The notes under the pieces are model-generated. The model searched no databases, was not told the origin of the DNA, and was given only the letters and a program-made list of their open reading frames with translations. Both the position numbers and the translations under genes were made by a program. From Methanobrevibacter sp. (GTDB lineage Archaea > Methanobacteriota > Methanobacteria > Methanobacteriales > Methanobacteriaceae), in NCBI RefSeq assembly GCF_017447225.1, contig NZ_JAFSNZ010000099.1:1-38238 (forward strand): a DNA stretch of 38,238 nt, in the 5' to 3' direction. Shown here in pieces: positions 17,491 through 24,741 of this stretch; within the stretch, counting starts at the first letter, position 1; each line of letters starts with the position of its first letter.

Positions 17491-17877
17491 GTGTAATTTA
17501 CATTTGAATCATGATTTTAAAATTTGATTGGGGATTGTATAGTTAACGTATATGATTCTTAATTTCTTTTATTTTGTGGAAATATAATCATATTTAGTTA
17601 TAAAAGTACATCATTGAAATCAAATAAAATAATCATTCATACCATTTCATATCAATCAATATATTGAAGAAGTCTACTCTAATGGGTAATTAATCTTTTA
17701 AGAATAATTAATTACTCATTTGATTTTAGTCAATTTTTTCAACGGAATTTCTAAATAATATTGTTGAAGAGAGTTTTTATTCGGATGTTTTACTCAAAAT
17801 AATGATGATTATGCATATCATGTATTTATATATTTTGTGTAATAAATTTATTACCAACAAAGTAAGGAGGTTTTAAT
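17491..17877. other. Intergenic region with a hairpin and a promoter
   Basis: 387 bases without a gene. It contains an imperfect hairpin at 17684-17717 and, near its end, a TATA-like TTTATATATT (17825-17834) predicting a start close to 17855 for the gene at 17878. Nothing else was recognised. Confidence 0.6.
17684..17717. promoter_or_regulatory. AT-rich inverted repeat
   Basis: GGGTAATTAAT and ATTAATTACTC pair over 11 positions with one G-T pair, across a 12-base spacer containing a further TCTT/AAGA match. It lies about 160 bases upstream of the next start. Confidence 0.35.
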
Positions 17878-18213
17878 TTGAAAAAAATATTTTTTGTTTT
17901 GGTAGTGTTGTCTGTTATTCTTTGTGGTTTTGTTTTTGCTACATCGGATACTGTTCAGGTGGATAATTCTACTGTGAATGAAATAAATGATTTGATTAGT
18001 AAAAATGCTGTTGCGACTATATGGGTTGAGTATGATGAGAATGATGATAGTGTTATGACTGTATATGGTGGATATCCTACTGAGAGTTATAGTAGTTCTG
18101 CTTCAGTTAATACTCCTTCTCAAGATTCATCTGCATCTGTTTCAGATTATGAACCTAGGGATGTTAGTGAGTTTCCTGCAGGCACATTGAGATCTTGTGC
18201 AAATGCAGCATAA
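17878..18213 (+). CDS. Small secreted protein of unknown function
   Basis: 111 residues. A signal peptide occupies about 1-22 (KKIFFVLVVLSVILCGFVF, then ATS). The mature part is acidic, with a Ser-rich stretch (about 75-95) and a C-terminal segment ending RSCANAA. TTG 17878 is the start: the strong GGAGG at 17866-17870 is 7 bases upstream and there is no better in-frame codon. Codons are rich in GTT and AGT compared with the neighbouring enzymes, as often seen in surface proteins. I recognise no family. Confidence 0.7.
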   Translation: MKKIFFVLVVLSVILCGFVFATSDTVQVDNSTVNEINDLISKNAVATIWVEYDENDDSVMTVYGGYPTESYSSSASVNTPSQDSSASVSDYEPRDVSEFPAGTLRSCANAA

Positions 18214-18235
18214 TTAATTGAATTTTCATTAAACT

Positions 18236-18272
18236 ACCTTTTTATTTTTTTTAATTCTTTTTTATTTTTTGG
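18236..18272 (+). terminator. Oligo-T terminator tract
   Basis: Three T-rich runs separated by short A-containing gaps, 25-60 bases after the stop of the small secreted gene. Confidence 0.4.
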
Positions 18273-18454
18273 TTATTACTTTGTGGTCACTGTTATCATG
18301 TAATTATTAGTTATTTATTAATCAATGCCACAATACCTGCAGTTATTAATTTTATTATACATATCATCACTGAAATGGAATAATTAATCCGATTTAAATT
18401 TAATTAGTTGATGAATTTATCATCATATTTTTTAAAAAAGAAAAAATTAGCACT

Positions 18455-19090
18455 CTAGAATGTTTGAGTGCCGCTTGTAGGTGATAAACTAACTGAAACT
18501 GTATCCAATAGTTTATTGCCTGAACTATCATACAGATTTACTGTTGCAAAATCAGGAAATTTGCTGTAAGCATCAGCACTGCTGATACTGATGTAACCTG
18601 ATGAATCAACATGGGCAGGAACCATATTTCCATTATTTAATGTTGCACCGTCTCTTGAATACCATATTTGCACAGTCACTTGTTCACCTGCATGCTGTGA
18701 ACCAACATAGATTTCAGCATAAGTCTTATCAGATAACTCTGATCCTGTTGAAAAGCTTCCTCCAAGAATGCTCATGGATGTAGGGCTGGAACTTGGTGTA
18801 GAAGCCGTTGGAGTTGAAGCAGGTTGTGCAGTCTGGTTTTGAGGAGCATTATTAACAGCACTTTGCTGGTCATCTGTATTAAATATTCCTGAAGAATAGA
18901 CAAATATTCCTGCTAAAGCGATTATTATAATAATTAAAGCGATGACAATGATTTTGCTATTGTCGCTTTTATTAGTTTTATCATTTAATGTATTTCCAAT
19001 ATTGTTGGTTTTAAATGGATTTCCGCATTTTTTACAATATTGTGCATTATTTTTGTTTTCATATCCACATTGTGAACAGAATTTTGTCAT
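18455..19090 (-). CDS. Zinc-ribbon, single-pass membrane protein with secreted C-domain
   Basis: 211 residues. Cys5-x2-Cys8 and Cys19-x2-Cys22 form an N-terminal zinc ribbon. One hydrophobic helix (about 47-68) follows, then a Pro/Ser/Thr/Gln-rich linker (about 70-105) and a ~100-residue domain with alternating beta-strand character that could be Ig-like. The architecture matches the protein at 5408-5980 but the C-domain differs. GGAGGTGTC lies just before ATG 19090, the same leader motif as the gene at 19132-19698, 41 bases upstream, so the two are probably one operon. Function unknown. Confidence 0.72.
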   Translation of the reverse strand: MTKFCSQCGYENKNNAQYCKKCGNPFKTNNIGNTLNDKTNKSDNSKIIVIALIIIIIALAGIFVYSSGIFNTDDQQSAVNNAPQNQTAQPASTPTASTPSSSPTSMSILGGSFSTGSELSDKTYAEIYVGSQHAGEQVTVQIWYSRDGATLNNGNMVPAHVDSSGYISISSADAYSKFPDFATVNLYDSSGNKLLDTVSVSLSPTSGTQTF

Positions 19091-19131
19091 AAGACACCTC
19101 CAAACATATATTTATTTTCATGTCTTAAAAA

Positions 19132-19698
19132 TTAATTTAATTTTGTCCCACAATTTTCACAAAATTCCGCATCAGTGTCTACTTCAGATCCGCAATTGTT
19201 ACAAATATTTTCAGATATTTCAAATTCAAAACCACATTTTTCACAGAATTTTGCGTCTTTTTTTATTTTAGTTCCACATTCTGGACAATTTTTAACTGCA
19301 GTTGAGATTTCATTGAGTTTATTCTGTACATTTGTCTGAACATTTAAATCATCACCTGATCCTTGTTTAATAAAATATAATTTAATAAAACTTATTACTG
19401 CAGCAATAACTGCTGAAATACAAGCCCACATTAAAATATCCGCTGCTATTAATGAAGCGAAAGGAATGAAAACATACATAGCAATAAAAGTAGATATAAA
19501 AGCATAAATTGCTGCAGTTAATGCTTCATCAAACTTATCAAATAATCCTAAACCATTACTGAGAAAACCAATTATTAATGAAGAAATAATAATGGATACC
19601 CACATCTCTTCTGCTGCATAAAATATTGCAACAAATGATACTACACCTAAAAATATACACAATACCAAATTTTTTATATTTTTTTCATTAATTTCCAT
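19132..19698 (-). CDS. Four-helix membrane protein with double zinc ribbon
   Basis: 188 residues. About four hydrophobic helices fill residues 8-125. The C-terminal 55 residues hold two zinc ribbons in series: CPECG...CEKCG and CNNCG...CENCG, eight cysteines in all, presumably cytosolic. GAGGTGTC precedes ATG 19698. Similar proteins are common in Methanobrevibacter; function unknown. It pairs with the downstream single-pass zinc-ribbon protein. Confidence 0.72.
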   Translation of the reverse strand: MEINEKNIKNLVLCIFLGVVSFVAIFYAAEEMWVSIIISSLIIGFLSNGLGLFDKFDEALTAAIYAFISTFIAMYVFIPFASLIAADILMWACISAVIAAVISFIKLYFIKQGSGDDLNVQTNVQNKLNEISTAVKNCPECGTKIKKDAKFCEKCGFEFEISENICNNCGSEVDTDAEFCENCGTKLN

Positions 19699-19996
19699 AA
19701 TGACACCTCGTTATTTCAAGAAAACATCAGATAATTGTTTTATCTTGTTTTGTTGTGTCTCTTTGAAGCTATAAAGTAAAATTTATCGATATATATATAT
19801 TTTGATTTAATTTTGTGTATAAAAGAAATGTTTGTTTTTTTTTAAGTTTAATAAGCAGTTTCGTTGATTTAAAATGAATTGTTCAATGGAAAAATTTAAA
19901 ATTATTTGAATATTAAATTTTCAGAACCATAAATTAGAAGCGTTATATATATCTTTTGATAAAATTTCGATTATCTATTTATAAGGAGGTAAAATT

Positions 19997-20350
19997 ATGA
20001 ATAATAAAACAAGAGCAATAATTGGAATTATATTCTTAATAATTGGTTTAGTGCTATGTTTCATTTATATGGGTTTTAGTTCTTCAAGTTTCTATTCTGG
20101 AATTGGTTCTGCTGCTTTGATTTATACAATATTATTAATTATTCCACCAGTTATCTTGATATTCTCCAATAACTTGTCTATTACTAATACAGTTAAGATT
20201 GCAATGTTTGTATATGTAATATTAGTGTTGCTTTTAAGTATTTTAAGAGGAGTTGCATTTTCTGACTTACCTGGCGCACCATTAATTATTGTTTATGCAA
20301 TTCTTTCATTAATTTCAGTATATTTGCTTGAAACTAAATCAAAAGAATAA
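19997..20350 (+). CDS. Small four-helix membrane protein of unknown function
   Basis: 117 residues with about four hydrophobic helices (roughly 7-25, 35-57, 64-84, 90-110) and short loops. It has no conserved motif that I can name. GGAGG lies 8 bases before ATG 19997. It is monocistronic and convergent with trm5. The 298 bases upstream hold only AT-rich promoter-like sequence. Confidence 0.68.
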   Translation: MNNKTRAIIGIIFLIIGLVLCFIYMGFSSSSFYSGIGSAALIYTILLIIPPVILIFSNNLSITNTVKIAMFVYVILVLLLSILRGVAFSDLPGAPLIIVYAILSLISVYLLETKSKE

Positions 20351-20393
20351 ATGGTTTCTAGATTAGAAATGAAGTATAATTTATATGTGGAAA

Positions 20394-21398
20394 TTAATCA
20401 TTTGATTTAATTTTGGCATCTATAGCCACATGCCATTCTCCTGGAGATGTGGACTTGACTTTTCTGGTGTTGATGATTTCCACATTTTTATTTTCTTTTA
20501 AAGCAGCATCAATTAACCTTTTTGCCCCCTGTTCATACCCATTTGAGAACTCATAATAATTGATTATACCATCATCTTCAATTAACTGCATTGCAACATC
20601 AAGGAAATCATAGGCAAGACCTGGAAGGTTCATGATTATTCTATCAAATTTACTTTTAAACGATTTGGATATTTCTCTTGCATCTGCGCAGATGGCTTCA
20701 ACATTTTTCACCTTGTTGAGGCGGATGTTTTCGGTGAAATATTTTATGGCATTATCGTTAATGTCAACTCCTGTAATGTTAACATCATTGTTTTTAGCTA
20801 TCACAATAGGAAAGGGTCCTATTCCACAAAACATATCTAAAATGTTTTCCCCATCATTAACGCTGTCGCTTACACGTTTTCTTTCGGTTGCAAGTCTTGG
20901 GGAAAAGTAAACTTCCTTGACGTTCAGCTTTAATCTGGCACCATGCTCCTTGTGTATTGTAATAGGTTCATCTTCACCTGCAATAAGCTCCAGATCACGG
21001 ATTCTGATTGTTCCGTGAACGGCACTCTTTTTCATGTAGATAGCTTTTCTTTTGGTAAAGTCAAGTGTGGCTTTGCCGATGATTTTTTTCTTGGATTCCA
21101 GTTGATCGGGAATTTCTAGAATAACAACATCTCCGATTGTATCGAATGATGTTCTCAAGTCTTCAATTTCTTCATTGCTAAGCTCTCCTTCAAGCAGCTC
21201 TGCAAAGTTGTGCGGGCGTGTATTCAGCGGTTCCAGGTCAATATCAACAATTTCATATCCTTCAACATCTTCATTTATCGGAATATAACCGTAATCTCTT
21301 TCGGCTTTAATCCGATAATCCATTCTCATCAGTTCTTTTTCCATCAATTCCTTTCTGACATCATTAAGCTTTTTTAATGGAACCTTAACACATTTCAT
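20394..21398 (-). CDS. trm5: tRNA (guanine37-N1)-methyltransferase Trm5
   Basis: 334-residue class I methyltransferase that makes m1G37 in tRNA, preventing frameshifts. An N-terminal D1/D2 tRNA-recognition part (1-170) leads to the hallmark SPRLATERKRV, the SAM loop LDMFCGIGPFPIVIAK, GVDINDNAI and the catalytic MNLPGLA motif, with a C-terminal GEWHVAIDAKI. Length fits archaeal Trm5b. It has no ribosome site; the shared 38-base gap with dphB contains TATA-like sequence that would make its mRNA nearly leaderless. Confidence 0.93.
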   Translation of the reverse strand: MKCVKVPLKKLNDVRKELMEKELMRMDYRIKAERDYGYIPINEDVEGYEIVDIDLEPLNTRPHNFAELLEGELSNEEIEDLRTSFDTIGDVVILEIPDQLESKKKIIGKATLDFTKRKAIYMKKSAVHGTIRIRDLELIAGEDEPITIHKEHGARLKLNVKEVYFSPRLATERKRVSDSVNDGENILDMFCGIGPFPIVIAKNNDVNITGVDINDNAIKYFTENIRLNKVKNVEAICADAREISKSFKSKFDRIIMNLPGLAYDFLDVAMQLIEDDGIINYYEFSNGYEQGAKRLIDAALKENKNVEIINTRKVKSTSPGEWHVAIDAKIKSND

Positions 21399-21436
21399 AA
21401 TAACTTTTTTATGTTTTATTCAATATATAGTATTAC

Positions 21437-22228
21437 ATGTTTTATTTAGTAGGATTAGGTTTATTTGATGAAAAGGATATTTCATTAAAAGGTTTGGAAT
21501 GTTTAAAAAATGTAGATAAGATTTATGCTGAATTTTTCACTTCACGATTATTCGGCTCAAGCTTCGACAAAATCGAAGAGCTTATCGGCAAGGAGATTGA
21601 AGTTCTGGTAAGGGGTGAAGTCGAAGAGGAGCACAAGTTCATTGAAGAGGCCAAAGACCTGGATGTTGCACTGATTACCGGAGGAGATCCTCTGATTGCA
21701 ACCACCCACAGCGACTTTCTGGTTCAGTGTGCGAAAAAGGGCATCGCTTATGAAGTAATTCATGGATCATCAATATTGTCTTCAGCACCGGCAATTTCCG
21801 GCCTTCAGGGATATAAGTTCGGTAAGGTAACCACCATTCCTTTTCCGGATTATAACTTCTATCCCAAATCTCCATATGAGGCAATTGAAGAGAACCTGAA
21901 ATCAAATTTGCACACTCTCGTATTACTTGACATTCAGGCCCATAAAGACAGATACATGACTGTAAATCAGGGTTTGGAATATCTTATGAACATTAAGGAC
22001 TCCATTGACTATGAAGGACGGATTACAGAAGATACTTTGGCAATGGGTATTGCAAGAGTCGGATCAAGTGATGTAATCGTCAAAGCGGGCAAAATTGCCG
22101 ATTTAATCGATTATGATTTTGGCGGACCGCTTCACTGCATCGTTATACCGGCAAAATTACATATCGTTGAGGCAGAATATCTTGTAGAAATCGCTGGGGC
22201 TGATTCAAGCATTCTGGATGATGTTTAA
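21437..22228 (+). CDS. dphB: Diphthine synthase
   Basis: 263-residue SAM-dependent methyltransferase of the tetrapyrrole-methylase fold. It methylates the modified histidine of elongation factor aEF2 during diphthamide synthesis. The start MFYLVGLGLFDEKDISLKGLE, the VALITGGDPLIATTH loop (about 77-91) and HGSSILSSAPAISGLQ are typical, as is the length. ATG 21437 has no ribosome site. Divergent from trm5; the stop is about 6 bases from the 3' end of the first small RNA on the other strand. Confidence 0.93.
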   Translation: MFYLVGLGLFDEKDISLKGLECLKNVDKIYAEFFTSRLFGSSFDKIEELIGKEIEVLVRGEVEEEHKFIEEAKDLDVALITGGDPLIATTHSDFLVQCAKKGIAYEVIHGSSILSSAPAISGLQGYKFGKVTTIPFPDYNFYPKSPYEAIEENLKSNLHTLVLLDIQAHKDRYMTVNQGLEYLMNIKDSIDYEGRITEDTLAMGIARVGSSDVIVKAGKIADLIDYDFGGPLHCIVIPAKLHIVEAEYLVEIAGADSSILDDV

Positions 22229-22233
22229 GTTAT

Positions 22234-22353
22234 AAAAAGGGGAGAAGTAGATTGGTTGTTATCTACTTCGTGTTGTATGTATAATGAACAATCTTTGGAG
22301 ATTATAAAATGATTGAGGTATGTTCATCATAGATATGAATGTTATATCACATC
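22234..22353 (-). ncRNA. Candidate small RNA, copy 1
   Basis: About 120 bases, read on the - strand. TATA box at 22377-22384, 21 bases, then ACGATGTGA (22355-22347) where transcription should start. Hairpin A pairs ATGAACA with TGTTCAT (22321-22327 with 22284-22290) around a loop that includes the 19-base element conserved with copy 2 (22293-22311). The 3' end is a perfect 9-base-pair hairpin (22261-22269 with 22244-22252) followed by TCCCCTTTTT, a classic terminator shape. No known RNA family is recognised. Confidence 0.6.
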
Positions 22354-22376
22354 GTATAATATGTTGTTTTTCATAT

Positions 22377-22384
22377 TATATAAA
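22377..22384 (-). promoter_or_regulatory. TATA box of small RNA copy 1
   Basis: TTTATATA on the - strand, preceded by an A-rich BRE-like stretch. It is exactly 21 bases from ACGATGTGA, the same as in copy 2. Confidence 0.6.
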
Positions 22385-22497
22385 TTTTTTTAAAATTTTT
22401 TTAGAATTATCATGAAAAATGAGAAATCAGTGCTTTTTTTATATATTTTTTATATATGATTAAGAATTCATATTAAAATTAAAAAATTATGGTGTTT

Positions 22498-22626
22498 AAA
22501 AATAGGGGAGGGGGGAAGTAGAATTTATAATGTCTACTTCTTGTTTTTAAGTGCAATGAACTAACTTTGGAGATTATAAAATGGTTGACTGATGTTCATT
22601 GAAAGACATGAATTTTTCTTCACATC
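22498..22626 (-). ncRNA. Candidate small RNA, copy 2
   Basis: About 129 bases, read on the - strand and arranged like copy 1. TATA box, 21 bases, ACGATGTGA (22628-22620). Hairpin A is 8 perfect pairs (CAATGAAC 22594-22601 with GTTCATTG 22554-22561); its loop holds the 19-base conserved element (22565-22583). The terminal hairpin is 8 perfect pairs (22533-22540 with 22515-22522) and is followed by a C/T run and ATTTTT. The outside of hairpin A and the terminal loop have diverged from copy 1 while pairing is kept. Confidence 0.6.
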
Positions 22627-22649
22627 GTTTAATACATTAGTCTTTATAA

Positions 22650-22657
22650 TATATAAA
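22650..22657 (-). promoter_or_regulatory. TATA box of small RNA copy 2
   Basis: TTTATATA on the - strand with an A/G-rich upstream stretch, 21 bases from ACGATGTGA. Confidence 0.6.
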
Positions 22658-23009
22658 TCTTTTTCTTTTTTTCTTTTCCTGGGGTATTGAAAAATTGTAT
22701 TCGGAAGGTAAATACGGAATCTGTCAGAAATTATATGTGATCAGGGTGATGATTTTTGAAATATTCCTTTGCCTGAGTTAATTGTACTATGTGCTTATGA
22801 TAATTTTGTGAATCCAATACTGATTTGAAAAATTTTGATTTGGATGATATGTCATATTCATTTTCTTATTTTTGCATTTTAAATCCATAACAATACGTTC
22901 TAATTGAGCTTAATTTTACTCTTTCAGGTAATTATTATCATTAATGTGTAAAAATAAGGATGAAAAATACTGATTAGTTTATTTACTAGAAGAATACTAA
23001 TAGTTATTC
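22658..23009. other. AT-rich intergenic stretch
   Basis: About 350 bases between the small RNAs and the tiny gene at 23010. I see no ORF of useful length, no repeat and no RNA structure here. Confidence 0.5.
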
Positions 23010-23168
23010 ATGACTAAAAATAGAAGAGTTACTATTAAGGTCAATAATGACCTGGACATGTATTTTCGTAAATTAGCCTCTTCTAAGTTATTGTTCACTA
23101 AGGGTTGGTATTCAAAAGCTATTGAAGAAGCTATGAAGTTGTGGATTGAAAATGAGGAGAAGTATTGA
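23010..23168 (+). CDS. Tiny ribbon-helix-helix-like protein
   Basis: 52 residues: MTKNRRVTIKVNNDLDMYF, then RKLASSKLLFTKGWYSKAI, then EEAMKLWIENEEKY. A basic start leads into a short beta-strand with alternating residues (RVTIKV), then helix 1 (NDLDMYFRKLAS) and helix 2 (WYSKAIEEAMKLWIENE). That order and length match the CopG/Arc-type ribbon-helix-helix fold, whose dimers bind DNA or act as antitoxins. No strong ribosome site or toxin partner is visible. Composition (Lys, Glu, Asn and a clear helix periodicity) suggests it is real, but it is unproven. Confidence 0.55.
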   Translation: MTKNRRVTIKVNNDLDMYFRKLASSKLLFTKGWYSKAIEEAMKLWIENEEKY

Positions 23169-23408
23169 CATTTGTAATACCTCCTCAATTATAATATTTT
23201 AACTACTAATTTTTCCTAAAATAATATATAACATCTTATGATGTTGGAGGCATAGTTAAGCCTTTGTTTGTATTTTGAATGAGGATGCGTCAAAATTTGT
23301 CAATACGAATTTATCCTTATTCACTTTTTCTATTATTAATTTAACATTTTTTTAGATAAACTATTTAAATTATAAATAATGTAGATATAATTAAGTAGGT
23401 GATTAGTA

Positions 23409-24323
23409 ATGGAAAATGAGGAATTTAGAACTGTTCGGGTATATACCAAAAAATATACGAGCAAAGATAAGGACGGCAACTCAGTAGAAAAGGAATCCAA
23501 ACAGAAACAGGTAAGCCTTAAAAAAGAGGATCCTTTTGAAGACAATGATTTGGTTAAGGTCATTCCTAAAGAGGAGTATGAAAAACTAATCGAAAATACA
23601 TCTTCCGAAGCTGTTGATGAGGATATCATTGCTGAAAAGGACGCTCAGATTCAGGAGCTTCAAGATCAGTTGGATGCTTTGAAAAGTTCATTTTTCGATG
23701 ATGTGGGTTCACTTAAAGACCAATTGTCAGATAAGGAAGAGTTAATCAAGGCCAAGGATGAGATTTATGAGCTGAACAAAAAGCTTGTCAGTGTTGATGA
23801 GGAACGGGTTGCCATTTTCAAGGAACTGGACTATAAAAATAAGATGATTCTTGCTTATAATGTTGAATTAAACAAATCTATTTTAAACGCCATTAATGTT
23901 GTCATTGATGAGGCCAGAGACAATATCAACAAAAGAAACGCTGATTTGATTGAAGGTCTGGAAAAGTCAATATCAAAATCCAAACATGATGTAAATGAGA
24001 AGAATAAGGCTATAGCATACGAGATAAACAGCACAATTGCTGACATGAATGAGCAAATAAGAAACACAAGCACTCTTAAAATGATACTCAACAAGAAAAA
24101 AATCAATTTGAGAGTACCTACAGACGATTTGCTTAAACCATTTGAGTTTGACTTTGATGTTGAACAGCTGCTTTCAGGCCAGGCATTGGAATTGGATGCT
24201 TCAGAGATATTGAAAGAAGTAATGCCTAAGCTCCCCGAACCGTTTTCCAAATATATTGATACTTTAGAGGAAGCGCCTGAAACCATTGATATAAAATCAG
24301 CAAAAGAGGATGAGGATGAATAA
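23409..24323 (+). CDS. Coiled-coil protein of unknown function
   Basis: 304-residue soluble, acidic protein. Residues 1-70 are charged and disordered in look; residues about 75-215 are a long heptad-rich coiled coil (IAEKDAQIQELQDQLDALKS, then SVDEERVAIFKELDYKNKM and onward); the rest is a short globular tail. GGTGAT lies 5 bases before ATG 23409. Its last codons overlap the start of the next gene, so the two proteins are made together. Confidence 0.75.
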   Translation: MENEEFRTVRVYTKKYTSKDKDGNSVEKESKQKQVSLKKEDPFEDNDLVKVIPKEEYEKLIENTSSEAVDEDIIAEKDAQIQELQDQLDALKSSFFDDVGSLKDQLSDKEELIKAKDEIYELNKKLVSVDEERVAIFKELDYKNKMILAYNVELNKSILNAINVVIDEARDNINKRNADLIEGLEKSISKSKHDVNEKNKAIAYEINSTIADMNEQIRNTSTLKMILNKKKINLRVPTDDLLKPFEFDFDVEQLLSGQALELDASEILKEVMPKLPEPFSKYIDTLEEAPETIDIKSAKEDEDE

Positions 24324-24741
24324 GAATATTTTCCAGTCAGGCAATGTCAGTTTCCAGTATCCTGAAACATGGACTGTTGAGGATGCGGACACTTTCAACA
24401 ATCCGGACTGCATTGCGACTCTATCCAAAGGGGAAAGCAATCTTTTGAATATTGTGGCATTTCCCACACCTACAGATTTGAATAGCTATAAGGAATTCAT
24501 GGAAAACACCATATGCGATGATGGCGGGGTGATTTTAGAATCAGATTTTGTCCAGATAGCTAATATGGATGCAATAAGGCTCCATGGAAACATCAGGACT
24601 CCGGACATTACTTTTGATATCCATACATATGTCTTCATCGAAGAGGGTAATATCTATATTTTCGAGTTAAGAACTGCGGACTATTCATCAAAAACAATAA
24701 AAGAATATGATGAAATAGTTTCATCATTAAAATTAGAATAA
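24316..24741 (+). CDS. PsbP/DUF1795-like small protein
   Basis: 141-residue protein without a signal peptide. It opens with SGNVSFQYPETWTVEDAD, a hallmark-type start of the PsbP/DUF1795-like fold, and ends with a helix IKEYDEIVSSLKLE. ATG 24316 is chosen because GAGG at 24306-24309 is 6 bases upstream; ATG 24310 would be too close. The start lies within the previous gene (8-base overlap). Its end overlaps the convergent gene by 9 bases. Function unknown. Confidence 0.72.
   Translation: MNKNIFQSGNVSFQYPETWTVEDADTFNNPDCIATLSKGESNLLNIVAFPTPTDLNSYKEFMENTICDDGGVILESDFVQIANMDAIRLHGNIRTPDITFDIHTYVFIEEGNIYIFELRTADYSSKTIKEYDEIVSSLKLE

Larger units (their letters stand above)
22234..22657. repeat. Direct duplication of a ~150-base unit
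   Basis: Two diverged copies (22234-22384 and 22498-22657). Shared blocks are the GAAGTAGA/TCTACTTC hairpin, a 19-base identical core, CACATCGT plus TAATA, and TATATAAA. They are separated by about 110 bases of unrelated AT-rich sequence. Confidence 0.75.

Noticed and set aside
22320-22330. C-box-like ATGATGA in small RNA copy 1, suggesting a C/D guide RNA
   Set aside because: Copy 2 has no such box and no matching D box is placed near the 3' end.
22301-22345. Short + strand ORFs in the duplicated unit, each after a GGAG and an ATG
   Set aside because: They encode only 7 and 3 residues and are not conserved between copies; promoter, start and terminator signals all fit the - strand.
23220-23300. 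Possible small RNA with CATC-TTAT-GATG hairpin after ATAATATATAACATC
   Set aside because: Only one short stem and no clear terminator; too weak to call.
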